A stretch of 64,000 bases of DNA from Candidatus Defluviibacterium haderslevense (GTDB lineage Bacteria > Bacteroidota > Bacteroidia > Chitinophagales > Saprospiraceae): assembly GCA_016712225.1 (NCBI GenBank), contig JADJRL010000003.1:4353501-4417500 (forward strand), read 5' to 3'. The position numbers and the translations under genes are program-made. Below are positions 36,685 to 46,500 of the stretch, in pieces. The notes beneath the pieces are model-generated. The model was not told where the DNA came from, did no database searches, and saw only the letters and a program-made list of their open reading frames with translations. Numbering within the stretch: the first letter of the stretch is position 1; each line of letters starts with the position of its first letter.

Positions 36685-39600
36685 TTATTTGATCAATACA
36701 AGAAGAATTTTTCTTCTCTGTGAATCCAATTTAATTTCCAGCACATAAGTTCCACTATTCAAATGTGACATAAGTAATTTAACTTCATGATCTGATTGCT
36801 TTTGACATACAACTTTTTGTTTTAGGCCATCTATACTAAACAAATCAACCTCCAATTGGTCTTGAGAAATATCATGCGTATTGATAATAAAATAATCTTC
36901 ACTAGGATTTGGGTAAACCTGTATGGATTCGATTTTGGATTCCACTACTGAAGTTAATTTTTTTACTTCTACATCTAATTCATACACACAATCTACACTA
37001 TCCTTCAAAATCAAATGATAGGTACCTGGTATGAGATCCTTTAAATCTTGTTGTTTACTAATTAAAACTTGGTTGAGATACCATTCAAAACGGTAAGGCG
37101 GTGTTGCCCCAGACACTACTAACGAAATCGCTCCATCGTTATTCAGAGCATTAGAAACGGAAGCTAAAACATTAAAATCTGTTGGTTCATTTATGACCAC
37201 TGTATCTGTAAAAGTACATTTTCTGGAATCTACAATTTCAATGATATAGCTTCCACTAGGAACCTGATTGGATTGATTTATAAAATCAAATTTTGACTTA
37301 ATGGAAAACGGGGGTGTACCATCCTTTATATTAATTGAAACCACTCCCGATGAATCACCAAAACATTTCACATCTTGTGTTTCAATTTTTATTGATGGTG
37401 GATCAATTTTTTTGATGACTATAGAATCTGAATTGATACATGCTGCTAATGGGTTAATTATTATTAAAAAATAAGTTCCCGAATCTTTGATCAACAATTC
37501 CGGATCAGTACTAAGACTTTTGTTATTGGATGACCATTCAAATTGGTAACCGGGATAACTGGTAGCGTTTGACAATTTTAATTCGGGATGAGAACAGTCT
37601 ATTTCCGCAAAATCAGATTTAATATCCGTAGTTGGTAATTGAATAACTCGAATATATACTGTATCTATTCTGCTGCATCCCAACTCTGAAGTAAATTGTA
37701 AGGAATAATTGCCTGTTTTCAAAAACGAATTAAATACCCCCAATGAAATGCCATTGATATTGGTCATTGTCGTATCTAACCCTTGTGGACCTCGCCATCT
37801 ATAGGTACCTTTTATACCATCAATTTGATTCTTTATTGTGATTTGATCTCCAAAGCAAACATTAAAACTATCTTTCAAGATAAAAGAGGAATTATTAATT
37901 TTAGTTTGTAATGCTAAAGTAGAAGGATAGCAATCTGGTAAATCTATAGAATAGAATCCCCTTCCATATGTAGACACATACATTTTTCTAGAAGTCTGAT
38001 GTAATTCAATATCTGTTACCGAAGTATTGGGCAATCCAGTACCATAATATTGCCAGCTAACTGTGGTGGCATCACTATAAAACAAACCTATATCTGTACC
38101 TACAAATAAAGTATTAGAAGCTTCATCATATTTGATACACAGCACAGGTGTGTTTACAAAATTCTTTGTAATATTTGTCCAGGTCTTACCACGATCTTTG
38201 GACTCCATTACTTTCAATACACCAAAACCACCACGAGTTACCCAAAGTCGATTCGTATCTTTAGGATGAAATTCAAGATCTGTAACTTCGGCACTGGTGA
38301 TCATATTGATTCGGCCCCAATTTACTCCATAATCTTTTGTTAGATAAATAGTACTACCAATAGTGGCTGCAATGGTATTCGTATCAACCGGATTAATTAC
38401 AACATTTCTTAAATCATTATCCGCACTTCCTGTTAAATTATTACTCAATGCCTTGAATGTATTACCCCGATCAGGACTCATAAAAACTTCATGATAACCA
38501 ATCATAAATGTCCTTGGATTTTTTGGATTTAATGTAAATGGTGTTACCCATTGACCTTGTGGATTTCCAGGGATATTGCCATTGATTTCTGTCAAATTAT
38601 TAAATCCATTTGTTGTTCTATAAACTGCAGTACCTCCCCAATATTCAGAATAGCCTATTGCTGCATTGGTTGGATCAATCAATTGCCACATTGCGTCACC
38701 ACCATTGGTGTTGCCCCATGAACCATTAGCGCGTCTAATAAATCCGCCATTGTCTTGACTACCTCCAATTAATACTGGAGGGTTGGTAGTGGAAATAGCC
38801 ATTTTATAAAACTGAGTGATGGGCAATCCATTTTGAAACTCCTTCCATGATTTAGTGGATTCGGTGTATTTATAAATACCACCATCACAGCAAATAAAAA
38901 TTTCATCTTTATTGTAAGGATTATACACTACCGAATGGTGATCTGCATGCACTTCAGGAAGATCACCGCGATTGTACCAGATGGTTGCCTGGTTCCATGT
39001 TCTCCCACCATCTGTAGATTTATGAATATCTACACCACCACAATACATTAGATTCGTATTATTTGGGGAAAATTCCATGACTGCATTTTCGGGCAGGTTA
39101 GCAATGAATTCAAAACTTGACCCTGAATTTTTCGATAAATCAAATTTACGCACACCATCCACGGAGCGATTAACACCTAGAAATTCGGGATCAGCAGGAG
39201 TAACAGCCAACCGCATCGATGATTTTACTTCTACAAAATTTGAAATTTGATTAAACGTAACTCCCCCATCCAAGGATTTAAACACCTCGCATGATCCCCA
39301 ATAATCATTACGTGCTGCGTACACTATATTTGAATTATTGGGTTTAAATTTTACATCTGAAAAATCTTCGGTCCTGGATTTATCCCATGAAGTACCACCA
39401 TTTGTTGTTCTATAAATACCATTATTGGTTGCAGCAATCAGTATATTTGTATTAACTGGATCCATTTCTAAAGCATAGAGCACTTTATTGTCTGTTAATT
39501 TCCAATTCAGACCTGTTGGCGTCCAGGTAGCGCCACCATTAGTTGATTTATAAATACCCATACCATACTGCCACCAGCCCTCTTTCTCTCCTAATGAAAT

Positions 39601-40191
39601 ATAGATGGTATTTGGACTTTTAGGATCTACAAGTATAATTCCAACTCTTTGTATGGGTAATGCTTCGCCTAAACTGGTAAAAGAAGTTCCATTATTTGTT
39701 GTTTTCCATACACCACCATTAGGTGCGGCTACGAACCAAGTATTCGGTTGTGTGGGATGAAAGGCTATATGAGTCGTTCTACCCATACCCCAATAGCCTC
39801 CGCTATTGCGCACTGGACCTTCGTGTTTCCAGACCAATGCATTACGTGGGCTCAAATTCCCAGGACCATTTGCAATTGCATTATATAGTTCTGATTGTTT
39901 GGATAAGTCACCAAAAGAACCATCTTCATTAAGTCTATCGCGCCAGTACCAGGCCCAACGTTCCAGAGAAACTCGTTTATCATCAAGAAAAACCCCATCC
40001 AGCTTTCCTTCTCTAAAGGCTTTGCGGAATTCTGGATTGTCCAATTTATGTTTTGGAATCAATTGATCGGCTTTTTGATAAAGTTCTTTGAATGTATGTC
40101 CTTCTGCCTTAAATTCTCTTAACTGCTGAACTTGAGCAAAAGACATATTACAAAATATACAAATATAAATAAAAATGAAACCCTTTTTCAT
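36685..40191 (-). CDS. Sortilin/BNR-repeat secreted protein with T9SS type A domain
   Basis: A 1,168-residue exported protein. Signal peptide 1-19; a pro-like region (~20-125); then beta-propeller blades with Asp-box/BNR motifs (STNGGATWTPTG, SLDGGVTFNQ, STDGGRTWNQ, SKDRGKTWTN) to ~residue 755, the pattern of VPS10/sortilin-like propellers. After it come Ig-like domains (~770-920), a SprB-like repeat (IETQDVKCFGDSSGVVSINI), and the T9SS type A domain beginning IQVYPNPSEDYFIINT. It is probably surface-bound or released; glycan or protein binding is inferred and no catalytic residues are recognised. Its upstream region carries the IS3 insertion. Confidence 0.87.
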   Translation of the reverse strand: MKKGFIFIYICIFCNMSFAQVQQLREFKAEGHTFKELYQKADQLIPKHKLDNPEFRKAFREGKLDGVFLDDKRVSLERWAWYWRDRLNEDGSFGDLSKQSELYNAIANGPGNLSPRNALVWKHEGPVRNSGGYWGMGRTTHIAFHPTQPNTWFVAAPNGGVWKTTNNGTSFTSLGEALPIQRVGIILVDPKSPNTIYISLGEKEGWWQYGMGIYKSTNGGATWTPTGLNWKLTDNKVLYALEMDPVNTNILIAATNNGIYRTTNGGTSWDKSRTEDFSDVKFKPNNSNIVYAARNDYWGSCEVFKSLDGGVTFNQISNFVEVKSSMRLAVTPADPEFLGVNRSVDGVRKFDLSKNSGSSFEFIANLPENAVMEFSPNNTNLMYCGGVDIHKSTDGGRTWNQATIWYNRGDLPEVHADHHSVVYNPYNKDEIFICCDGGIYKYTESTKSWKEFQNGLPITQFYKMAISTTNPPVLIGGSQDNGGFIRRANGSWGNTNGGDAMWQLIDPTNAAIGYSEYWGGTAVYRTTNGFNNLTEINGNIPGNPQGQWVTPFTLNPKNPRTFMIGYHEVFMSPDRGNTFKALSNNLTGSADNDLRNVVINPVDTNTIAATIGSTIYLTKDYGVNWGRINMITSAEVTDLEFHPKDTNRLWVTRGGFGVLKVMESKDRGKTWTNITKNFVNTPVLCIKYDEASNTLFVGTDIGLFYSDATTVSWQYYGTGLPNTSVTDIELHQTSRKMYVSTYGRGFYSIDLPDCYPSTLALQTKINNSSFILKDSFNVCFGDQITIKNQIDGIKGTYRWRGPQGLDTTMTNINGISLGVFNSFLKTGNYSLQFTSELGCSRIDTVYIRVIQLPTTDIKSDFAEIDCSHPELKLSNATSYPGYQFEWSSNNKSLSTDPELLIKDSGTYFLIIINPLAACINSDSIVIKKIDPPSIKIETQDVKCFGDSSGVVSINIKDGTPPFSIKSKFDFINQSNQVPSGSYIIEIVDSRKCTFTDTVVINEPTDFNVLASVSNALNNDGAISLVVSGATPPYRFEWYLNQVLISKQQDLKDLIPGTYHLILKDSVDCVYELDVEVKKLTSVVESKIESIQVYPNPSEDYFIINTHDISQDQLEVDLFSIDGLKQKVVCQKQSDHEVKLLMSHLNSGTYVLEIKLDSQRRKILLVLIK

Positions 40192-40410
40192 GAATTATAA
40201 ATTTGGTCAAAATTAAGTAAATTAAAGGAAGAATATGCCATAGCATAAGTTAAAACGCAGAGAATTGAGCATTTTATTATAGAATCAATAGGTCCCGAAT
40301 CTATAAACTAAACTCATAAAATAAGATTTCAAAAACTTATGCAGTAAGCAATACTTTGTGTCTTTGTCAGATTCTTGGGAAAGCTCGAAAATGAGATTAA
40401 CTGAAAAATA

Positions 40411-40435
40411 TGACCCGTCCTAAAAAAACTATACA
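40411..40435 (+). repeat. IS3 element left terminal inverted repeat
   Basis: The 25-bp left end of the element; its shared core with the right end is GTCCTAAAA and CTATACA. Confidence 0.85.
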
Positions 40436-40449
40436 CAAAAAAACTGTTT

Positions 40450-41022
40450 ATGGTACAAAAGGATCAGGAATTTAATGCACAAACCAGGAAAAAGCAAGGT
40501 CGATATGACAAGCGTTTAATCTTAAAGATCGTTAGCGATATTGAATCCGGACACCCACGGAAGGAATTGCAAGACCAATATGGATTAGGAAAGAGATCTA
40601 TTGATAGATGGATGAAAGATTACGGATCAATTCACTACAAGAACAATATCAAGCGGAAAAGCTATTCGAAGCTCCAAAAACGTACTATTGTAAGTGCCAT
40701 TGAGCAAGGAAGAATGAGCATCCAAGAAGTTCAAGATGCATATGGGATTAAAAACAGTAAATTAATTAGAGATTGGATTATTCAATTTAAAAATGAAAAT
40801 GACCAACTTTGTGAGTTAAATGGACAAGTGATGTCTAAAAATCTAACTAAAAATATTGGATCAAACGAACTAGCTTTGGAAAAGGCTTTAGAAGAAGCTG
40901 AGCTTAAAATCAAGGCTCTTAATACACTTATTGATCTTGCAGAAGAACAACTCAACATTGATATTAGAAAAAAGTCTGGTGCCAAGCAGTCCTTAAAACA
41001 AAACAAGACAATCCTAAAATAG
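40450..41022 (+). CDS. IS3-family transposase OrfA
   Basis: A 190-residue helix-turn-helix protein that binds the IS ends. Two HTH-like segments are visible (LILKIVSDIESGHPRKELQD with YGLGKRSIDRWMKDYG, and TIVSAIEQGRMSIQEVQDAYG), followed by a C-terminal helix rich in Leu and Glu (ALEKALEEAELKIKALNTLI) that fits the family's leucine-zipper multimerisation region. The reading frame ends at TAG 41020-41022, past the A_AAA_AAG slippery site at 40968-40974. Ribosomes that shift back one base there make the OrfAB transposase. Confidence 0.9.
   Translation: MVQKDQEFNAQTRKKQGRYDKRLILKIVSDIESGHPRKELQDQYGLGKRSIDRWMKDYGSIHYKNNIKRKSYSKLQKRTIVSAIEQGRMSIQEVQDAYGIKNSKLIRDWIIQFKNENDQLCELNGQVMSKNLTKNIGSNELALEKALEEAELKIKALNTLIDLAEEQLNIDIRKKSGAKQSLKQNKTILK
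40968..40974 (+). promoter_or_regulatory. Programmed -1 frameshift heptamer A_AAA_AAG
   Basis: In the orfA frame the codons are AGA AAA AAG, giving the canonical slippery sequence A_AAA_AAG. The -1 frame is blocked immediately upstream by TAG at 40965-40967 and open from 40968 to the orfB stop. No strong pairing downstream was identified. Confidence 0.8.
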
Positions 41023-41882
41023 GGATCGGAAGGCTTTGCAAACTGTTTGGCAAAACTAGACATGCTTTTTATGACCATTTATGGACTAAGCAAAAAATTA
41101 GTATCCGTGATGACATAATTCTTCAAGAAGTTATTTCCATTAGAAAACAACTTCCCAGACTGGGCACAAGAAAATTATTTCATTTACTAAAACCAACTCT
41201 TCAATCTCACAATATAAAAATTGGTAGAGATTATCTTTTTGATTTACTTTCAGAATATAAATTAATGATTAGACAACGAAAAAGAAAAGCCATTACTACG
41301 GATTCAAAACACTGGATGAAAAAATACTGCAATCTCATTAAAGACATTACTATAACTAAACCCGAACAAGTTTGGGTAAGTGATATTACCTATATTAGAT
41401 TAACTAACTATTGGGGCTATCTTAGTTTGATTACAGATGCTTTTTCCAGAAAAATTATTGGTTACTGTTTTCGCAATGATTTACAGGCAGAAGGGTGTGT
41501 TGAGGCCTTACGAATGGCATTAAATAATAGAATTTATGACCATCCCATTATTCATCATTCGGATAGAGGTTCTCAATATTGTTCACATCAATATGTTCAT
41601 TTACTTTATCAACATAATATTAAAATTAGTATGACTGACAATGGAGATCCTTATGAAAATGCATTAGCAGAAAGAGTAAATGGTATTATCAAAACTGAAT
41701 TTAATCTTCATCAAACTCATTTGGGATTTGATCAAACTTATAATCTTGTTAAACATTCCATTAAAGCCTACAATGAATTAAGGCCTCATGGAAGTTGTGA
41801 TTATTTGACTCCTGATCAAGCTCATCTACAATTTGAAACATTACCCAAAAGGTGGAAAAACTATAATAAATACTATTTTTAA
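40968..41882 (+). CDS. IS3-family transposase OrfB (DDE integrase core)
   Basis: The -1 frame encodes the catalytic half, normally made only as an OrfAB fusion. From the slippery site it reads VWCQAVLKTKQDNPKIGIG and a helix-turn-helix (GRLCKLFGKTRHAFYDHLWT), then the DDE core: Asp in EQVWVSDITYIRL, Asp in IIHHSDRGSQYCS, and Glu in ENALAERVNGIIKTEF, with the family's Lys/Arg seven residues later. It ends at TAA 41880-41882. An ATG at 41265 exists but would drop the N-terminal part. The structure is intact, with no internal stop seen. Confidence 0.9.
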   Translation, partial: KKVWCQAVLKTKQDNPKIGIGRLCKLFGKTRHAFYDHLWTKQKISIRDDIILQEVISIRKQLPRLGTRKLFHLLKPTLQSHNIKIGRDYLFDLLSEYKLMIRQRKRKAITTDSKHWMKKYCNLIKDITITKPEQVWVSDITYIRLTNYWGYLSLITDAFSRKIIGYCFRNDLQAEGCVEALRMALNNRIYDHPIIHHSDRGSQYCSHQYVHLLYQHNIKISMTDNGDPYENALAERVNGIIKTEFNLHQTHLGFDQTYNLVKHSIKAYNELRPHGSCDYLTPDQAHLQFETLPKRWKNYNKYYF

Positions 41883-41950
41883 ACCTTGTATACCTTACTT
41901 AGGATTAAAAATTATATTTGCATAGTCATTTTAAGATTTATTTATTAACC

Positions 41951-41975
41951 TGTATAGCTATTTTAGGACAAGACA
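41951..41975 (-). repeat. IS3 element right terminal inverted repeat
   Basis: The 25-bp right end, the reverse complement of the left end with about six mismatches, ending in CA and followed by the ATA target duplication. Confidence 0.85.
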
Positions 41976-41985
41976 ATATCCGAGG

Positions 41986-42029
41986 AATAGACGTGGATAA
42001 GCCGTGGAATAGACGTGGAATAGACGTGG
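41986..42029. repeat. 11-bp tandem repeat (AATAGACGTGG) x4
   Basis: Four contiguous 11-bp units; units 1, 3 and 4 are identical and unit 2 reads ATAAGCCGTGG. It begins only 10 bases beyond the IS right end. Confidence 0.9.
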
Positions 42030-42358
42030 TTACTTTCTGGCAAGTTATAATATAATAAAAGGAAAAAAACCATAGAAGTGCATTAAATTATTCCACTGGA
42101 TGTTTTATTATTCAATTTAATTAAGGGTAATAAATAATTTGTTTAGATTTGGCATTAGAAAATACTAATGGGGAAGATTGGTCTAGTTTTAAAAATTAAA
42201 TGAGTTTATTTAATTTCATCCTATAGATTTAGTCTACATAGCGTTAAACTAAACTAAGATTTGATTCATATGACAAATCATTGTTTGCATTATACATACT
42301 TTTACATTTTTGTTACATCCTTTTACAGTTAATTTACTGCACCGAATTGGAAGTCCCT

Positions 42359-42366
42359 TAATTTTG
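42359..42366 (+). promoter_or_regulatory. Candidate Bacteroidota -7 box (TAATTTTG)
   Basis: An exact TAnnTTTG match 34 bases upstream of the BNR gene ATG at 42400, a suitable distance for a short leader. No clear TTTG -33 element is present at 19-21 bases upstream. Confidence 0.35.
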
Positions 42367-42399
42367 TGACTATTCATTCACACAAGAAAATAAAAAGAC

Positions 42400-43401
42400 A
42401 TGAAAATCCAAATTCTAATGTTAGTATTACTTCAATCTCTCGTTACTTGTCAATACATTCAGGCACAAGATTCATTATTTAACTCCGATTTTCAATCCAA
42501 AAAAAACTCGACCGAAAAGAACTTTGACCTAGGTTCAAATAGCGTCTATCAATCTACAGATAACGGATTAACTTGGCATGACATCAGTGCCAGTCTACCC
42601 AGTAATTTGAAAAACAAAGCGTTCTTTGTCAACAATGGAACCTTATCTCTATTGTCAAATTACCAATTATATAACTTCAAAAATGGTTCTACACCAGTAA
42701 ATTGGGAAAAAGAATATTCCCTAGGGATCAATATTAAGGATATCTATACTTGTAAATCCAGAGTCTATGGTCGCAGTAGTGAAGGTGATTTTTTTCAAAA
42801 AATAAATGGCTCAAGTTTATGGCTTCCAATTCAAATGCCAAATTCAATGGTTCGGACTGTTTTGGAAACTCAAACCGGAACTTTATTCGTTGGTTGCGAT
42901 AATGGTATTTTCAAATCTACAGACAAAGGTAAATCATGGAAACATGTTTTTGAAGATGGAATAGCGCTAAACATGGTAGAGTCAAACGGAATAATCATTG
43001 CTGGCGGACAACAAGGCATCTTACGTTCGATCAATGGTGGCGAAAGTTGGGATTGGGTAATAAGGGAAGGTGGTGTAGGGATTTCCACTGAAGTTATAGA
43101 TGGTGGATTTGCAGCCATCACCTATAATACCACATCAAAAACAAGACGAGTTAGAATATCTACTGATGCAGGAGTATCATGGCAAGCTATTGATGGTAGT
43201 GGCCTTACTCCTACCCCATTCATTGCTTCAATCAAACAAGTTGGAAAAAACTTTATATGTGGTCATCCTGATGGTATTCTATTATCTTCAGATAAAGGCA
43301 AAACATGGAAACTGGTACTTCCTACAATAAAAAATAAGGTATACAATTTGTCGGTTTCAGGTAAAATAATTTATGCTATACCTTTGAATGGTGGATGTTG
43401 A
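42400..43401 (+). CDS. Secreted BNR/sortilin-like repeat protein without sorting domain
   Basis: A 333-residue exported protein. The signal peptide (MKIQILMLVLLQSLVTCQYI, cleavage near QAQ) is followed by Asp-box motifs: STDNGLTWHD, STDKGKSWKH, SINGGESWDW, STDAGVSWQA, SSDKGKTWKL. These indicate a five- or six-bladed propeller like photosystem II assembly factor YCF48/sortilin-type folds. Unlike the large BNR protein across the IS, it has no recognisable T9SS tail and ends IIYAIPLNGGC, so it may remain periplasmic. A 5' relationship to the neighbour on the opposite strand is possible but sequence resemblance is limited to the repeat family. Confidence 0.8.
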   Translation: MKIQILMLVLLQSLVTCQYIQAQDSLFNSDFQSKKNSTEKNFDLGSNSVYQSTDNGLTWHDISASLPSNLKNKAFFVNNGTLSLLSNYQLYNFKNGSTPVNWEKEYSLGINIKDIYTCKSRVYGRSSEGDFFQKINGSSLWLPIQMPNSMVRTVLETQTGTLFVGCDNGIFKSTDKGKSWKHVFEDGIALNMVESNGIIIAGGQQGILRSINGGESWDWVIREGGVGISTEVIDGGFAAITYNTTSKTRRVRISTDAGVSWQAIDGSGLTPTPFIASIKQVGKNFICGHPDGILLSSDKGKTWKLVLPTIKNKVYNLSVSGKIIYAIPLNGGC

Positions 43402-43547
43402 ACTCTTTATCCAATTTATTAGACCCTATTTAATATTCCGGGATATTCTAAAATTACAGACCAGTCAATATAATTGATATTTATTTTACAATTTAAATTC
43501 ATAAATCCAATAACTTCAATAAAAAAAATATGACAAAGTATACTTCC

Positions 43548-46500
43548 CTATCTTACTAAGGTAATATCCCCTGTCTTCAACTTCCGCTCTGAACCATGTA
43601 ATGCATATTGAATGACAAAAGGATAAACCCCCGGATTCAAATTCACATCCTGACACTTACCATTCCAGCCTTTTTCTTTGTTTTGGGATTCGAATAAAAG
43701 GTTGCCCCATCGATCATAAATTTGCAAATTGAAAAAAGTAACCGCATCGCAATTAAAAATAGGCAGGAATAAATCATTGATGTTGTCTCCATTTGGAGAA
43801 AATACATTTGGTATATAAATATCCGATTGAATTTGTGATAAAGATAGATTTAAATTTGCAGGAACTACGCAAGGCCCTACAGTTGTAATTGTGAAACGGG
43901 TCTCCTCGAAGGATTTTAATTTTACTTTGCTACAGGGAGGATCGAGACAATCAATCAATGATGCTGGAGTCCAAATGTAGTTTGATCCACCTGAAGCTGA
44001 AAAAGTAATTTCTTTACATGGATCAATAATTGTATCTCCTGTTACATGAACAATTTGTCTTGGAAAAACATGAATGGCAAGACTATCTAACCATTGCTTG
44101 CAATCATCAGTAGCACTTAAATAGATTCGTTCATTGCCAATGCTATTTGGATAATAATTTGTAGTAATACCATTTGGATTATCAAAACTACCATGACTTG
44201 ATTGCCATGTAAATTTTGCAGCTCCCGAAAATATTCCATTCAGTTGAATGATCTGACCTTCGCAGATGCTGGTATCAATTCCTGCTTCTAATGTTGATGG
44301 ATTGCCAGGTTTAATGATTAAATCCAATCCTAGAGTGCTATCACATCCATTCGAATTAATTAGTAATTGTGAATATTTGCCGGATTGATAATAGGTTTTT
44401 CCATTGACCAAAGCAGAATCACAAGAAGTAAATGCCAGCTCAGATGTACTTGCGTTCAATCGTGTAAAATGAATAGTCAGTAAACTATCGCAGAGATTCG
44501 CATTTCTCAGAAGTTGTGTGTAGTCCCCTGTTTGTGAATACGTTTGATTATTTATAACAATGGCATCACAATCCGTTTGACTGATTTCTGCTTGACTGCT
44601 TTTCTGTATTATAATATCAATATTTAATATGCTATCACATCCTTCCGAACTTGAAAGTGTTTGAGTGAATTTTCCGGATTGATTATACATTTTTCCATTC
44701 ACCAAAACCGAATCACAAGCCGTTTCATTGATATCCCTTGTTCTGCTTTTATCTATTGTGATATCAAGATTCAATACGCTATCACATTGATTTGTATTCG
44801 CAAGAATTTGAGTGTATTGACCAGACTTTTTATAAACTTGATTATTAACCAGAATTGAATCGCAAGATTTGTATTTTAAAGCAGAATAACTTTTACTTAA
44901 GCGTGTAAAATCAATGACTAATATACTATCACATTGATTTGAATTTGTCAGAGTTTGTTGATAAATGCCGGTTTGATTGTAGCCTATACCATTTATCTTT
45001 ACTGAATCACAGGATCTACTGAGCGTATTTCCAGTGCTACTTTTTGTAATATTTAAATCTATGTTCAATGTGCTATCGCATTGATTTGCATTTTGAAGTA
45101 ATTGAGTATAGTTTCCAGATTGCAAATACCATTGACCATTTATTAAAGCAGAGTCACAGGAAGTAAATTTATAAAATGATGAATTACTTTTAGTAATAGT
45201 TAATTCAATATTCAGTAAACTATCGCATCCATTGGCACTTGTAAGCAATTGAGTATAGTTGCCGGATTTAAAATATTTCGTTCCATTAATATTAGCAGAA
45301 TCGCATAAAGACAAAATGTATGGAGCATTATTACTCTTAGTAATGTTGACATGAACCAGAAGTAAACTATCGCAGCCATTCCTACTATTGAAGGCTTGAA
45401 TGTAGTCACCACTTATCTTATACGTTTGTCCATTGAAGTTTACAGAATCGCATGCATCGAAAGAAAAGCGCTCACTGCTTCCTTTTGGAATACTTAAATT
45501 TAAATTAACTGTACTGTCACAACCACTGGAACCTTGTAACAGTAGATTATAGTTTCCAGATATAGTATATGTTTTTCCAGCAACCACAATGGAATCGCAA
45601 TTGCTTAGCACAATATTTGTTTGACTGCTTTTCCCAATGCTGATATCCAGATTCAAGATGCTATCACATCCTGATGTATTCGTTAGTCTCTGCTTGTAAA
45701 TGCCCTTATTTGTGTATAACTGATTATTTACAGTTACTGAATCACAGCCACTAAAATTCAAGTTTGTCAAATTGCTTTTCATAATATTCAGATCTGTAAC
45801 TATTACACTATCACAGCCAAATACATTTTTTAATTGCTGGGTAAAAATGGTAGATTGCTTATAGGTCTGTCCATTTATGATTGCAGAATCACAAAAAGAC
45901 AATTTAATATCTTCTGTATTGTCTATAAATTCAGCTTCATTTATAGAATCGCAATATGTTTTAACACAAACAACAGAGTCATCTTCAAGGAATACTTTTA
46001 TTTTAACTTCGAAACAATAATCTTCATTAACGGCATCAACTATAAGCCGTTCATTTGTGGATATTGGAGTTCTCAAACTGTCATTTTTCTTATACCATTT
46101 GTATTCAAATAAATAGCTTTCGCCAAATTGGCATTTTTTGGCAATGTTGAAATTGGGTGACAATTCTACTTTTCCGCCAACACATTTACTTTCCCAATGA
46201 ATGGAGTCATACACTCCCACAGCAGTCAGCGTAATGAAGCTATCGCATTTAAAAGGATCAGTAGTCTTTTTTAATAAAACATACAAATGATCCTTACAAA
46301 GAGAATGACTCCGACCCAACAAGTCAATATAAGGCTGGTTATCGCAGCTTATGAAATTATGTTTACCTGTAGTTGGTTCCGGCAATCCAATAAATTCAAC
46401 TATTGAATCGAATGGGCAGCAATTTTTATCAGCTAAGCTTTCCCGGTAAATCCCTGGAGCAATAATGGTTTGAGTATGCCATTTATAGTTACCTCCATTC

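Larger units (their letters stand above)
40411..41975 (+). mobile_element. Complete IS3-family insertion sequence (1,565 bp)
   Basis: Imperfect 25-bp terminal inverted repeats (left TGACCCGTCCTAAAAAAACT..., right ending AGCTATTTTAGGACAAGACA) agree at about 19 of 25 positions and have TG...CA ends. The flanks are a 3-bp ATA direct repeat (40408-40410 and 41976-41978), the size expected for IS3. Inside are orfA and a -1 overlapping orfB with an intact DDE triad and an A_AAA_AAG frameshift signal, so it may be active. It sits in the intergenic region between two divergently transcribed BNR-type genes. Confidence 0.92.
41883..42399. other. Right end of IS and upstream region of BNR gene
   Basis: Contains the IS right inverted repeat (41951-41975), the 11-bp tandem repeat at 41986-42029, about 300 bases of AT-rich DNA with nothing recognised, and the candidate -7 box at 42359. 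On the other side of the IS, 40192-40410 holds no recognisable signal. Confidence 0.5.

Noticed and set aside
41265..41882. orfB treated as an independent gene starting at ATG 41265
   Set aside because: The same frame is open back to 40968 and includes the conserved N-terminal part; the product is expected from a -1 frameshift, not from this ATG.
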